DNA of 64,000 nt from Tubiluchus corallicola (Eukaryota; Priapulida; Priapulimorpha; Priapulimorphida; Tubiluchidae), in contig JAQGDQ010000270.1 of the NCBI GenBank assembly GCA_030141605.1, positions 124,001-188,000 of the forward strand, given 5' to 3'. The position numbers were made by a program, and so were the translations under genes. Below, in pieces: positions 9,547-19,710 of the stretch (position 1 is the stretch's first letter; every line of letters begins with the position of its first letter). The notes beneath the pieces are model-generated. The model worked only from the letters and a program-made list of their open reading frames with translations. It searched no databases and had not been told where the DNA came from.

Positions 9547-11221
9547 CTACTCCCTCCAAAAATCTGCCAGAGCTTCTGCCTGACTTAATACTGTTTCTGT
9601 TGCCAGTTTTTGTAAATCCGGGGGATAACCATAACGACGAAGTGTTCTTTTAACGATTACTCTCAGCTTCTTTTTTACTGACTCTTTAACTGTCCAATCT
9701 ATTGTAGCATTGGCTTTCACTTGCTCAACAAGTACCCTTGCAAGCTTTAATAATACTTCATCCCCAAGCATATTTTTAGCACTTTTATTGGATGATACAG
9801 CATCATAGAAAGCAAGCTCATCTTTCGATAAGCCCATTTTTTCGCCACGCCTGTCCGCTTCTTTTATCTCCTTGGCCAGTTCAATCACTTCCTGAATAAT
9901 TTCAGCAGTGGTGATTAAGTTGTTTTGGTAGCGTTTAATGGATGATTCCAACATCTCCTTTAGAGTGCGGCTCTGAACAATGTTGTACTTCGCTCTAGTC
10001 TTAATTTCATCGCGGAGTAGTTTTTTGAGGACTTCCAGGGCAAGGTTCTTATGCTTCATCTCTTTCATCTCCTCAAGGAAGTCGTCATCCAATACAGACA
10101 GTTCCGGCTTTTTAATTCCTGCTGCATCGAAAATATCAACCACCTGTTCAGAAACTATGGCTTTATCAACCACTTGTTTTATAGCTGTTTCAACCTCATA
10201 GTCGGTTTTTCCTCCGGAAGCTTCGCCCATATCTATCTTTTGGATTCGGGCTTTCACAGCCTGAAAGAATGCAATCTTATCTTTGGCATCCATTGCTTTA
10301 TCATGGGGTAGGGCAATTGAGAGCGCTTTTGATAGTGCTGTTACTTCTTTTACATATCTGTTTTTACCATCATCCAAGCTAAGAATATGCTCAACCGCAG
10401 AGATTATTACTTCCAGTTTCTCCTTAATGGGAGCATTGAAATAGCTCTTATAAGCGAATCCATCACCGCCGACCCTGGAGGCAGGTAGGTATGGAACTTC
10501 AGGATCGGCTGCCATAGCGTAGTCAACATGTTGAGTTACAGCACTTTATGAAAGCATTTGAGAAACCACTTCAAGCTTTTCCAACATAAGCTGAACAGCT
10601 TTCTCTTGTGCTTCTGCCGGGTTGCCTTTTCCACCACTATCGGAATAGAAGGACAATGCCTTTTTTAAATCGGATGCGATACCAAAATAGTCTACTACCA
10701 AGCCTCCCGGTTTATCTTTATACACTCGGTTAACCCTTGCTATGGTTTGCATCAGGTTGTGCCCTTTCATCGGTTTGTCGATATATATGGTGTGCATATT
10801 CGGTACATCAAACCCGGTCAGCCACATATCCCGAACAATCACCAGTTTCATTGGGTCTGAGGTGTCTTTTATTCGGTCGGCTAATGCCCTGCGTTCATCT
10901 TTTGAGGTGTGGTGTTTCATCATGCCAGGGCCATCGGATGATGATGCGGTCATTACCACTTTTAAGACATCTTTATCCAAATCATCATAGTGCCAATGAG
11001 GGCATATTTTTATTATTTCATTGTATAGGTCAACAGCGATTTGACGGCTCATGGTAACAATCATTGCCTTCCCCTCAATACCGCTATGTTGTAGGTAAAC
11101 AGGCTTGGTATGGCTTCCTTATAGGTTTGTATCTGTTTGAATGCCGAGTGTAGGGTGGCATTTTCGTCAACAGCATTTTTTAGTTCAAAAATGACCAGGG
11201 GCAGACCATTCACAAATTTCG
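9547..11221 (-). pseudogene. hsdR: Type I restriction enzyme HsdR relic
   Basis: Read on the minus strand, the relic begins at about 11220 with part of the HsdR nuclease domain ([20 protein letters not shown], containing the E-x-K element). The frame ends soon after LFTYN. It then passes directly, in another frame, into the end of the helicase part ([15 protein letters not shown]) and on through the Q-x-x-G-R-x-x-R-like TIARVNRVY motif. The ATP-binding helicase core between them is deleted. A TAA at 10546-10548 interrupts the rest, after which the same frame continues at MAADPEVPYLP to the normal-looking C-terminus at 9547. The N-terminus is cut by the second ferredoxin repeat. No hsdM or hsdS is nearby. 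It cannot encode a working translocase. Confidence 0.87.
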
Positions 11222-11421
11222 TGTTTTTGGCAGCCTTGTATTTTCAAAGTGTAGCTTACAGCCAGGTGTGTCATTTTATACGATATATGTTGTGCGTACT
11301 ATCTTTTTGAGTAGTCTGCATGGTAGTACATTTTGATGTTTTTACAGTGTTCGTTCAGTTTTCTTTGATATGAACTGAGATTTTTCTCCTTACAAAGGCA
11401 TTAACTTTTCATTTATCAAAA

Positions 11422-11451
11422 TTTGTTTTTTGAGCAAACTTTGTACATTTG
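11422..11451 (+). promoter_or_regulatory. Bacteroidota promoter for ferredoxin copy 2
   Basis: TTTG at 11422-11425 and TACATTTG at 11444-11451 with an 18-base spacer. It is conserved with the promoter of copy 1, while the surrounding bases have drifted. Confidence 0.7.
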
Positions 11452-11489
11452 TCTTCTGAATATTTTTAGAATTTTTAAAAAACGAACTT

Positions 11490-11657
11490 ATGGCTTACAA
11501 GATTACAGAAGAGTGCATTGCCTGCGGGACATGTGTTGATGAGTGCCCTGTAGAGGCAATAACTGAAGGTGATATTTATATAATTGATCCTGAATTGTGT
11601 ACCGATTGTGCCTCTTGTGTTGATGTATGTCCTGTGGAGGCAATTGTGCCTGCATAG
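11490..11657 (+). CDS. 2[4Fe-4S] ferredoxin, copy 2, intact
   Basis: This 55-residue low-potential electron carrier has two complete C-x2-C-x2-C-x3-C-P motifs: Cys9, 12, 15, 19 and Cys37, 40, 43, 47. It starts MAYKITEECIACGTC. It is the intact member of the pair in this window and probably the functional one. It has its own TTTG/TAnnTTTG promoter. Nothing nearby identifies its redox partner. Confidence 0.92.
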   Translation: MAYKITEECIACGTCVDECPVEAITEGDIYIIDPELCTDCASCVDVCPVEAIVPA

Positions 11658-11721
11658 CGAAAGACAGCGTGTTGCCCTACCATACTGGTTGATTGTGGGC
11701 TGGTTTAAACAGAGAGTGTGA

Positions 11722-11970
11722 AACGGCCCCACCTGGCCTTCCTTGGCTAAAGAGGGTGATCAGGTAGTATAATTCGATTATCCCGGACACTGTTCTGATG
11801 ATATTTTATTTTTTGGAGCGAAGGCTTATTATGGGCTTTTGAAGAGTTCCTCTACCTATCTATTTCGTTTTTTAATAATAAAAATAAGAAGAGCCTTAGT
11901 AAAAGCAACCCCATTATCACAAGAATTTTTGCAGCTTATAGAACAACATGAGCAAGCACCTGCAAATTAG
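11722..11970 (+). pseudogene. Unidentified coding-like remnant
   Basis: An 82-codon frame with one internal TAA at 11770 and no credible start reads FDYPGHCSDDILFFGAKAYY and later ALVKATPLSQEFLQLIEQHE before TAG at 11968. The composition looks coding, but I do not recognise the family. It could be the tail of a lost gene in this decayed region. Confidence 0.3.
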
Positions 11971-12332
11971 TAATAACCTACCTTGCAGCTGCATACCTAT
12001 TGAGTATTACCAGTAAGCCCCCCTTTTTTATAAAAACGACAACAAAAGCGATAATATCAAACTAAACCAATTTATTTTTACAGCATTAAGCATAGGGTAG
12101 CAGTTCCCTTGAGATTCCTGTATAGAGCGGGTGTGGTATATTGTCACCAAATTTTCTTCAATCAGAGCCTCTAAGATGCCTTTTGCCTTACAAAGGCTTT
12201 GTCGGACCTATCTTACTTTAGCACCTAAAGCAAAATCTTATTATTAACTTTGTGCGAAGGGCGGTTGTGTGTTCTGTCCGGGTATTCCTGTAAAAGGGAG
12301 CTGAGTTAAGTAGTAAGAGTAATTAGATATAG
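11971..12332. other. metH upstream region
   Basis: Apart from a promoter-like -7 element at 12245-12252 I see no gene. I looked for a cobalamin or S-adenosylmethionine riboswitch ahead of metH and found no convincing conserved core. The predicted leader is only about 75 bases. Confidence 0.5.
12245..12252 (+). promoter_or_regulatory. -7 element for metH-metF
   Basis: TAACTTTG matches TAnnTTTG, 81 bases before the metH ATG. No good TTTG lies at the expected distance upstream, so this is tentative. Confidence 0.4.
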
Positions 12333-15300
12333 ATGAAGTGTAAGCCTGATATATATGAGATACTGAAGAGCCGCATTCTGATTTTAGATGGGGCGATGGG
12401 GACTATGATACAGAGGTGTAATCTTTCTGAGGAGGATTATCGCGGAAGCATAGGTGTATCCAATAAACCTATGAAGGGGAATAACGATATTTTAACGCTT
12501 ACCAGGCCGGAAATTATCGAGAGTATTCATGAGTCTTTTCTGAAGGCTGGAGCGGATATAATAGAGACCAATACATTCAATGCGACGAGCATATCACAAG
12601 CCGATTATGGAACAGAAGGTCTTGTTTATGAGATAAACAGGAGTGCGGCAAAGCTGGCGCGCAGAGTGGCGGACAGCTATACTACTCCGGGGAGGCCGCG
12701 ATTTGTGGCGGGCTCAATAGGACCTACTAATAAAGCGACTTCTATCTCTCCTGATGTTAATGATCCCGGTTACAGGGCGATTACTTTTAATGAGATAAAG
12801 GAGTCTTACCGTGAGGGGATAGATGGGCTTTTTGAAGGAGGGGTGGATATATTGCTGATAGAGACTGTCTTTGACACCCTCAATGCGAAAGCGGCAATGG
12901 TAGCAGCGGAAGAGGTGTTTGCAGACAGGGGTAGGTGCTTGCCTGTGATGGTTTCGGGGACAATTGCCGATGGGAGTGGGCGCACTCTCTCCGGTCAGAC
13001 AGTCGGAGCATTTCTCAACTCTGTGTCACATTTTAACCTGTTATCTGTGGGCTTCAATTGCTCGTTAGGTGCAAAAGAGATGTTGCCATTTCTCAAGGAG
13101 TTATCCGATATATCTCCTTTTTATGTAAGCACACACCCCAATGCGGGTCTTCCAAATCAGTTCGGAGAGTATGACGATACACCCGAGATGATGGGGCATC
13201 AGGTGGGTGAGTTTATAGGGAGAGGTCTGGTAAATATTGTTGGGGGGTGTTGTGGTACTACCCCCTCTCATATTGAGGTGCTGGCAGGGATAGCAGGGGA
13301 GGCTGTTCCTCGTGCAAGAAAAGAGATAGGGAGGGTGACATGCCTGAGTGGGCTTGAATCGCTAACTATCTCGCCAGCTACAAATTTTGTAAGCATAGGT
13401 GAGCGGTGCAACGTATCTGGCTCCAGGAAGTTTGCGCGGTTAATAAAGGAGGGGAAGTATGAAGAGGCTCTTTCTATAGCGAGGAGTATGGTTGAAGGTG
13501 GTATGCAGGTCGTAGATGTAAATATGGACGATGCTATGCTTAATGCAGAGGGGGAGATGGTGAGGTTTCTGAACCTGATGATGTCGGAGCCGGATATTGC
13601 GAGGCTGCCTGTAATGGTTGATTCTTCAAGATGGGAGGTGATTGAAGCGGGGTTACAGTGTTTGCAGGGCAGGTCTGTTGTAAATTCAATAAGCCTTAAA
13701 GAGGGGGAGGAGAAGTTTAAAGGGAGGGCTCTTGCCATTAAAAAGTATGGGGCTGCTGTTGTTGTTATGGCTTTTGATGAGCAGGGGCAGGCTACAAGTT
13801 ACAAACGCCGGATGGAGATATGCACCAGAGCTTACAGGATACTTACAAATGAGGTTAAGTATGCTCCGGAGAATATCATATTTGATCCAAATGTTTTGTC
13901 AATAGGTACAGGCATGGAGGAGCACAACAACTATGCGGTGGATTTTATAGAAGCAGTAAGGGGTATAAAGAGAGAGCTGCCGTATGTGAAAGTGTGTGGA
14001 GGTATTTCTAATATATCGTTTTCATTTCGGGGGAATAACACTGTGCGCAAGGCTATGCACTCAATATTTTTATATCATGCGATAGAGGCGGGTCTGGATA
14101 TGGGGATTGTGAATCCCGGCACGCTGCACTCTTATGAAGAGATACCCATGGATTTGCTGGAGCTTGTGGAGGATGTTGTTTTGAACAGAAGAGATGATGC
14201 TACCGGTAGGCTTATTGAGTTTGCAGAGGGTATAGATACAAAAGGGAAAGAGGCGAAACATGAAGCTAAGGAAGGGTGGCGGTCTTTACCGGTGGAGAAA
14301 CGATTAGAGCATAGCATAGTAAAAGGTTTGACGGAGTATATCGAAGAGGATATTGAGGATGTATTGTCAAATTATGACACTGCTGTCCAGGTTATTGAGG
14401 GTCCGCTGATGAGTGGTATGGGTGTTGTGGGTAAGCTATTTGGGGATGGTAAGATGTTTTTGCCACAGGTGATAAAGTCGGCACGGGTTATGAAAAGGGC
14501 GGTGTCTATGCTACAGCCTGCCATTGAAAAGGGGGAGAGCCACAAGGGGCAATTGCGGAACAGGGAAAAGGTGGTTTTAGCTACAGTGAAAGGTGATGTC
14601 CATGATATAGGTAAAAACATTGTGTCCCTCGTTTTGGCATGTAACAATTTTGAGGTTATAGATCTAGGGGTGATGGTTCCTGCCGATACTATACTTGAGC
14701 GGGCAGTTGAGGAGAAGGCTGATATAATAGGTTTGAGTGGGCTTATAACTCCTTCACTGGAAGAGATGGTTAATGTTGCTAATGAGATGGAGCGCCGCAA
14801 CATGAGCACACCTTTGATTTTGGGAGGAGCAACGACCTCAAAGGTGCACACTGCGGTAAAAATTGCTCCGGTTTATAAGCATCCTGTGGTACATGTAAAA
14901 GATGCTTCACAAGCCAGCCAGGCTGTTCAAAGCCTGACATCAGGTGATAGCTCTTTCCTGGAGGGTGTAAACAGGCGGTATGATGAGCTTAGGACATTAC
15001 AGGAAGGTAAAGGGCAAAGGAGATACTTGTCGCTTGCGGATGCGCGAGCAAACGCATTTGTTCCTGACAGGGAGGGAGATAGTGTCTGTGAGCCTAATTT
15101 TAAGGGGGTTAAGGTTTTAAGCAATTACCCTTTGGATGAATTGAGGAGCTATATCGACTGGACCCCGTTTTTTTTGGCACTTGGGTTTAAGGGAAAATAT
15201 CCTGCTATTCTCAGTGATCCTAAGCAGGGTAAGGAGGTTTGTAAGCTTTATGATGAAGCAAACAGATTGCTCGATGAGGTGGTAGGAGGTGGGATGCTTG

Positions 15301-16004
15301 TGGCAAATGGAGTTTTTGGTATTTGGCCAGCAAACTCTGTGGGAGATGATATTGAGCTGTATGCCGATAAGAGTAGGAACAATATATTGGGCAGGTTTTA
15401 CCATCTCAGGCAACAGAGGGAGGGCCGCAATGGTTCGCCCAATTACTGCCTTAGTGATTTTGTGTCTCCAAAGTCACTAGGGATAACTGATTATTGCGGT
15501 GCTTTTGCTGTTACTGCGGGTTTGGGCCTTGACAAGCATGTGAGGCGGTATAAAAGTGGGAAAGATGATTTTAAGGCTGTTATGCTTACTGTCCTTGCTG
15601 ACCGTCTTACTGAAGCATTTGCAGAGAGGTTGCATGAGCTTGTGCGCAAGGAGTATTGGGGATATGCACCGAAAGAAAAATTGTCGTTAGAAGATATGAT
15701 AAATCTTAAGTATAAAGGGATACGTCCGGCTTCGGGATATCCTGCGTGTCCTGAGCACTCAGAGAAGGGGTTTCTTTTCAACTTACTGGAGGTAGAAAAG
15801 AGCACAGGGATATCGTTGACCGAGCATTTTGCTATGTCTCCCTCTGCTTCTATTTGTGGGCAATATTTTGGTCACTCTGCCGCTTTCTATTTTGGAGTTG
15901 GTAAGGTGTCCAGAGAACAGGTCGAGGATTATGCGCAACGGCGGGGAGTGGATGTGGAGTATGTAGAGAAGTTTCTGTCCTCTAACCTGAGCTATAAAAT
16001 GTGA
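12333..16004 (+). CDS. metH: Cobalamin-dependent methionine synthase MetH
   Basis: Cytoplasmic enzyme moving a methyl group from 5-methyltetrahydrofolate through cobalamin to homocysteine. At 1223 residues it is full length. The homocysteine domain has zinc ligands Cys243 (GFNCSLG) and Cys306-Cys307 (GGCCGTTP). A pterin-binding domain follows ([14 protein letters not shown] onward). The cobalamin module has DVHDIGKN with the lower axial ligand His757. The activation domain has [12 protein letters not shown] near residue 1130, which binds S-adenosylmethionine for reductive repair. All four modules are in the standard order. ATG at 12333 suits the family start. metF follows 84 bases downstream and supplies the methyl-folate, so the two are probably cotranscribed. 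Confidence 0.97.
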   Translation: MKCKPDIYEILKSRILILDGAMGTMIQRCNLSEEDYRGSIGVSNKPMKGNNDILTLTRPEIIESIHESFLKAGADIIETNTFNATSISQADYGTEGLVYEINRSAAKLARRVADSYTTPGRPRFVAGSIGPTNKATSISPDVNDPGYRAITFNEIKESYREGIDGLFEGGVDILLIETVFDTLNAKAAMVAAEEVFADRGRCLPVMVSGTIADGSGRTLSGQTVGAFLNSVSHFNLLSVGFNCSLGAKEMLPFLKELSDISPFYVSTHPNAGLPNQFGEYDDTPEMMGHQVGEFIGRGLVNIVGGCCGTTPSHIEVLAGIAGEAVPRARKEIGRVTCLSGLESLTISPATNFVSIGERCNVSGSRKFARLIKEGKYEEALSIARSMVEGGMQVVDVNMDDAMLNAEGEMVRFLNLMMSEPDIARLPVMVDSSRWEVIEAGLQCLQGRSVVNSISLKEGEEKFKGRALAIKKYGAAVVVMAFDEQGQATSYKRRMEICTRAYRILTNEVKYAPENIIFDPNVLSIGTGMEEHNNYAVDFIEAVRGIKRELPYVKVCGGISNISFSFRGNNTVRKAMHSIFLYHAIEAGLDMGIVNPGTLHSYEEIPMDLLELVEDVVLNRRDDATGRLIEFAEGIDTKGKEAKHEAKEGWRSLPVEKRLEHSIVKGLTEYIEEDIEDVLSNYDTAVQVIEGPLMSGMGVVGKLFGDGKMFLPQVIKSARVMKRAVSMLQPAIEKGESHKGQLRNREKVVLATVKGDVHDIGKNIVSLVLACNNFEVIDLGVMVPADTILERAVEEKADIIGLSGLITPSLEEMVNVANEMERRNMSTPLILGGATTSKVHTAVKIAPVYKHPVVHVKDASQASQAVQSLTSGDSSFLEGVNRRYDELRTLQEGKGQRRYLSLADARANAFVPDREGDSVCEPNFKGVKVLSNYPLDELRSYIDWTPFFLALGFKGKYPAILSDPKQGKEVCKLYDEANRLLDEVVGGGMLVANGVFGIWPANSVGDDIELYADKSRNNILGRFYHLRQQREGRNGSPNYCLSDFVSPKSLGITDYCGAFAVTAGLGLDKHVRRYKSGKDDFKAVMLTVLADRLTEAFAERLHELVRKEYWGYAPKEKLSLEDMINLKYKGIRPASGYPACPEHSEKGFLFNLLEVEKSTGISLTEHFAMSPSASICGQYFGHSAAFYFGVGKVSREQVEDYAQRRGVDVEYVEKFLSSNLSYKM

Positions 16005-16088
16005 TTATTTTCCTAAAGGCTGGCGTCTCAGGATAAATACCTATTGAGCTTTTTTATACTTTGGTTGCAGGTTAAATTTTTATATAGA

Positions 16089-17042
16089 ATGAAAGTAATA
16101 GATATTATAAAGCAGTCTGATAAAACAATTTTTTCTTTTGAACTTCTTCCCCCATTGAAGGGGCAGGATGCCGGCAGGCTATATCGTACTATCGAAGAGT
16201 TACTGGAGTTTGAACCTAAGTACATAAACCTTACGGCACACAGGGATGAGGTTGAGTATCGTAAGCTTCCCGGTGGGTTACTTAAAAAGCATACTGTAAG
16301 GAAGCGACCGGGGACCGTTGCAATTGCAGCTTCTATACAACATCGATATAATGTACCTGTTGTACCACATGTTGTTTGCGGTGGATTTACCAGTGAGGAG
16401 AATGAGAATATACTAATTGATCTTAATTTTCTGGAGATAAATAATATATTGGTTCTTCGCGGGGACGGGTTAAAGTCTGATGCTGTTTTTAGACCGGAGC
16501 CTGAAGGGCACGCCTATGCTAGTGAGCTTGTTCAGCAGGTTACCGGGCTCAATAGAGGGGAGTACCTTAATCCTGATTTGAAGAATAGCTCTTGTATGGA
16601 TTTTTGTATAGGAGTGGCTGGATACCCGGAGAAGCATGAGGAGTCTCCAAATATGGAGACAGATCTCCACTACTTGAAGCAGAAGGTTGATGCGGGAGCT
16701 GATTATATTGTTACACAGATGTTTTTTGATAATAAAAAGTACTATAGCTTTGTTGACAGATGCCGCGAAGCCGGTATTAATGTTCCTATAATACCGGGAC
16801 TTAAGCCTATTGCTTTGTCAAATCAGATAAGTGTTTTACCCAAGATATTCAGTATAGATATTCCCGAGGAGCTCTCTTCTGAGGTGCGTAAGTGTAAGAC
16901 TAACGACATGGTCAAAAAGATAGGGGCGGAGTGGTCTATAGAGCAGGCAAAGGATTTAATGGCAAATGATGTGCCATGTATTCACATATACACCTACGGC
17001 GTAACCGATAGCATCAGGCAGATCGCCGGGGAGTTGTTTTAG
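16089..17042 (+). CDS. metF: 5,10-methylenetetrahydrofolate reductase MetF
   Basis: Flavin-dependent TIM-barrel enzyme reducing 5,10-methylene- to 5-methyltetrahydrofolate, the substrate of the MetH encoded just upstream. I start it at ATG 16089 (MKVIDIIKQSDKTIFSFELL), giving 317 residues, because the family begins here. The open frame extends back to 16044, but that N-terminus is not family-like. Visible motifs are FSFELLPP with the catalytic Glu, NILVLRGD, the ADYIVTQMFFD segment and IPGLKPI. Gene order metH-metF makes a methyl-cycle operon. Confidence 0.94.
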   Translation: MKVIDIIKQSDKTIFSFELLPPLKGQDAGRLYRTIEELLEFEPKYINLTAHRDEVEYRKLPGGLLKKHTVRKRPGTVAIAASIQHRYNVPVVPHVVCGGFTSEENENILIDLNFLEINNILVLRGDGLKSDAVFRPEPEGHAYASELVQQVTGLNRGEYLNPDLKNSSCMDFCIGVAGYPEKHEESPNMETDLHYLKQKVDAGADYIVTQMFFDNKKYYSFVDRCREAGINVPIIPGLKPIALSNQISVLPKIFSIDIPEELSSEVRKCKTNDMVKKIGAEWSIEQAKDLMANDVPCIHIYTYGVTDSIRQIAGELF

Positions 17043-17126
17043 AGTACGACTTCTGTATGCTGTTTCAAAAAGAGAGCCGTCTAGCTCTTCTTCATTATAA
17101 AGGGCAGTGTTTTAAATCTAAATGGT

Positions 17127-17134
17127 TATTTTTG
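17127..17134 (+). promoter_or_regulatory. -7 element upstream of the PSP1 gene
   Basis: TATTTTTG matches TAnnTTTG, 58 bases before the ATG at 17192. The upstream element is weak. Confidence 0.35.
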
Positions 17135-17191
17135 TAGATAGAACAGTTCAACTTCCGCGCGTTTTATGTGCGGTTCACTATATATCATTCT

Positions 17192-18361
17192 ATGAGTTGT
17201 AAAAAAAATGCAAGAGGATGTCCATCTGCTAAAATGACAGGAACCTGTGCAAAACTGGAAGTTTTTGATTGGCTTAAAGATATACCTAATACATTTAATC
17301 CCCGCGAGATAGTTGAGGTCAGGTTTAAAAATACCCGAAAAGATTATTACAGGAATGTAAATGATTTGAGGCTGGATACTGGAGATATGGTTGCTGTTGA
17401 ATCCAGCCCAGGGCATGATATAGGAGTAGTGTCACTTGTTGGCGACTTGGTATTGAAGCAGATGAAGGGAAGAAGAGTAACCTATGTTGGTGGAGAGTTG
17501 AGGAAAATTTATCGCAAGGCCAGTCATGTAGATATTCAGAAATGGGAAGAGGCAATTTCTCTGGAGCATGAAACGATGCTTGAAGCCAGAAAGATTGCGG
17601 AAAATCTTGGGTTGGACATGAAGATTGGAGATGTTGAGTTTCAGGGTGACAAGACAAAGGCTATCTTTTATTACATTGCTGAAGAGCGTGTTGATTTTAG
17701 GCAACTCATAAGAGTTTATGCCGATACCTTTAAAGTTAGAATAGAGATGAAGCAGATAGGTGTCAGGCAGGAGGCAGGAAGGATAGGGGGTGTAGGCTCT
17801 TGTGGGCGGGAGCTGTGTTGCTGTTCATGGATGACTGATTTTGTATCTGTCTCAACAACTGCTGCACGGCATCAGGAGATATCGTTAAATCCGCAGAAAC
17901 TTGCCGGGCAGTGTGGTAAGTTAAAATGCTGTTTAAATTATGAGTTGGATTGCTACATTGACGCGCAGAAAGATTTTCCTCCATATAATGTTCCGTTAGA
18001 AACGGAAAATGCTACTTTTTCTTTTCTCAAAGCGGATATTTTTAACAAAGTGTACTGGTACGCTCCAGAAAAAGGGCTTTTGGGGGGAGTTGTAGCAGTG
18101 CCGATAGATAGAGTTAGGGAGATAATTAACCTGAATAAAGAGGGGAAAAAGGTAAGCCGGTTAACTAACAAAGCAGAGAGTGGAGGTGATACTGACAAGC
18201 ATGGCTACCACAATGCTGTGGGGGAGGACAGGCTTGATAGGTTTGATCACCATAAAAAGTCAGGTAAAAAAAGGAAGAAGGGCAAGTCGGCAAATTACCA
18301 AAAGCGGCAAAGTGTAAAAGGCAAAAACGGTGATAAAAGACGTAAAACAAAAGGGCGTTAG
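17192..18361 (+). CDS. ricT: PSP1-domain protein, RicT/YaaT-like
   Basis: In Bacillus, RicT works with partner proteins in RNA processing and development. The role of the Bacteroidota homologue is less clear. The 389-residue product starts MSCKKNARGCPSAKMTGTC, a cysteine-rich head as in Bacteroidota homologues. The PSP1 domain carries GSCGRELCCCSWMTDF and LAGQCGKLKCCLNYE, cysteine motifs typical of the family. The last ~60 residues are Lys/Arg-rich and probably disordered, perhaps RNA-binding. I choose ATG 17192 over GTG 17168 because the family head starts there. Its end overlaps the gldH start by 32 bases, suggesting coupled translation. Confidence 0.85.
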   Translation: MSCKKNARGCPSAKMTGTCAKLEVFDWLKDIPNTFNPREIVEVRFKNTRKDYYRNVNDLRLDTGDMVAVESSPGHDIGVVSLVGDLVLKQMKGRRVTYVGGELRKIYRKASHVDIQKWEEAISLEHETMLEARKIAENLGLDMKIGDVEFQGDKTKAIFYYIAEERVDFRQLIRVYADTFKVRIEMKQIGVRQEAGRIGGVGSCGRELCCCSWMTDFVSVSTTAARHQEISLNPQKLAGQCGKLKCCLNYELDCYIDAQKDFPPYNVPLETENATFSFLKADIFNKVYWYAPEKGLLGGVVAVPIDRVREIINLNKEGKKVSRLTNKAESGGDTDKHGYHNAVGEDRLDRFDHHKKSGKKRKKGKSANYQKRQSVKGKNGDKRRKTKGR

Positions 18362-18836
18362 TTCAACAGTTTTTATCTCTGTAATCCTCCTTGCAATTGT
18401 ATTCTGTAATTGTAATTCGGGTAGTGTTTACAAGGGGGATAAATCTTTTGACAGGTTTGGCTGGTACAAAGATTCACTGCTTGTGTTTAACTTTGAGGTT
18501 ACTGACACAGCGGTTCCGTTAAATCTTTACCTGAATGTCAGAAATGAGGGTGCATACGAGTATAGTAATTTGTGGCTATTTACATCTGTAAGCAGGAGTA
18601 GTGACACTGTTTTTAGTGATACGCTTGAGCTAACGTTGGCGGATCACACCGGTAAGTGGCGTGGGCGCAGTGGGCTATCCGACCTATATAGCAAGCAGTA
18701 TGAGTATAAAAAACAAGTGCATTTCCCTATTTCTGGTAGCTATTCTGTAAATTTTCAGCATGGTATGCGTACCGATAGCGGATATATAAAGGGAATACGA
18801 AATATAGGGTTAGTGATAGAAGCGGCAGAGCAATAA
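18330..18836 (+). CDS. gldH: Gliding-motility lipoprotein GldH
   Basis: GldH is a lipoprotein required for gliding in Flavobacterium and present in many Bacteroidota. Its biochemical role is uncertain. The 168-residue product has an N-terminal hydrophobic stretch (VFISVILLAIVF) followed by CNC. Cys26 or Cys28 would be lipidated, although the lipobox is not the textbook L-x-G/A-C. Family signatures are LNLYLNVRNEGAYEYSNLWL, the DTLELTLAD strand and the C-terminal IKGIRNIGLVIE. The start is GTG at 18330, inside the preceding gene. The ricT-gldH pairing recurs in Bacteroidota as far as I recall. Confidence 0.85.
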   Translation: MIKDVKQKGVSSTVFISVILLAIVFCNCNSGSVYKGDKSFDRFGWYKDSLLVFNFEVTDTAVPLNLYLNVRNEGAYEYSNLWLFTSVSRSSDTVFSDTLELTLADHTGKWRGRSGLSDLYSKQYEYKKQVHFPISGSYSVNFQHGMRTDSGYIKGIRNIGLVIEAAEQ

Positions 18837-18853
18837 GTAGAGTAATTCTTTAC

Positions 18854-18861
18854 TATATTTG
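18854..18861 (+). promoter_or_regulatory. -7 element upstream of trmB
   Basis: TATATTTG is a perfect TAnnTTTG, 38 bases before the GTG start at 18900. There is no clear TTTG at -33. Confidence 0.4.
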
Positions 18862-18899
18862 TTGTTAAAGAGAGTTGCTTCAATAAATTTAAGTAGGGA

Positions 18900-19646
18900 G
18901 TGGGGAAAAATAAGCTCGCAAAGTTTATCGAATTAGAGTCTTTTGGAAATGTTATTCAGGTTTCATATAAGGATGTGATATCTGGTGAGTTTGGTATGAA
19001 GGGTAGGTGGGGAGCAGCTTTTTTCAACAATGATAATCCAATAGTTCTTGAGCTGGGTTGCGGAAAGGGAGAGTATACAGTTGGACTTGGGAGGCTACTT
19101 CCCGGGAGAAACTTTATAGGGGTAGATATTAAAGGTGCTAGAATGTGGAAAGGTGCTAAGGAGGCAAGTGAGTCACAGATGAGGAACGTGGGTTTTTTGC
19201 GCACCAATATTGAGCTGCTTGGCTCACTTTTTGGCAGTAATGAGGTTTCAGAAATATGGATAACTTTTCCTGATCCTCAGATGAAAAAGTGCAAAAAGCG
19301 ATTGACATCCTCTTATTTTATGAAGTTGTATCGGGAGTTTTTGGCGCCGGGGGGATTAATACACCTTAAAACGGATAGTAACTTCTTGTACCGGTATACT
19401 ATGGCAATGATTGCTGAGAATAATTTTGACGTACTTGCGAAATCGTGTGACATATACAGCTCTACGGTAGGGGATACATCATTGGATATAAAAACATTTT
19501 ATGAACGGCAGTGGTTGGAGCGGGGAAAGAAGATTAAGTATGTGAGGTTTATGTTAAACGGTGGCAGCATTGTTGAGCCTGAGGTTGAAATTGAACATGA
19601 CGATTATCGTAGTTTTGGCAGGAATCGCAGAGGGGCTATTGAGTGA
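18900..19646 (+). CDS. trmB: tRNA (guanine-N7)-methyltransferase TrmB
   Basis: Methylates G46 in the tRNA variable loop using S-adenosylmethionine. The 248-residue product has the SAM-binding motif VLELGCGKGEYTVGL, the acidic loop NFIGVDIKGARMWKGA, and the family-specific TFPDPQMKKCKKRLT, followed by HLKTDSNFLYRYT. It starts at GTG 18900, preceded by a purine-rich site (agtaggg). It is the first of three same-strand genes (trmB, atl, mrp) with moderate gaps. Confidence 0.93.
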   Translation: MGKNKLAKFIELESFGNVIQVSYKDVISGEFGMKGRWGAAFFNNDNPIVLELGCGKGEYTVGLGRLLPGRNFIGVDIKGARMWKGAKEASESQMRNVGFLRTNIELLGSLFGSNEVSEIWITFPDPQMKKCKKRLTSSYFMKLYREFLAPGGLIHLKTDSNFLYRYTMAMIAENNFDVLAKSCDIYSSTVGDTSLDIKTFYERQWLERGKKIKYVRFMLNGGSIVEPEVEIEHDDYRSFGRNRRGAIE

Positions 19647-19710
19647 GATACTATTGTAGGGTATAGTAATTGATGAAATATCTACATTAAATACACTATT
19701 TTTAGGTTTT

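Larger units (their letters stand above)
11222..11657 (+). repeat. Direct repeat copy 2 (ferredoxin segment)
   Basis: Partner of 8690-9132, starting tgtttttggcagccttg and ending at the ferredoxin stop. Its left edge falls exactly where the hsdR relic is truncated, so insertion or recombination of this segment probably cut hsdR. Confidence 0.85.

Noticed and set aside
10546-11064. Separate helicase-like gene 172 codons long
   Set aside because: It is a fragment of the hsdR relic; the frame continues after the stop at 10546-10548 and the upstream nuclease piece is in another frame.
12100-12332. Possible cobalamin or SAM riboswitch upstream of metH
   Set aside because: No conserved B12-box or SAM riboswitch core could be seen; likewise none in front of mutA. 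A covariance-model search would settle it.
16044-16088. Upstream extension of MetF from a TTG codon
   Set aside because: The residues it adds are hydrophobic and unlike the family start; ATG 16089 gives the normal N-terminus.
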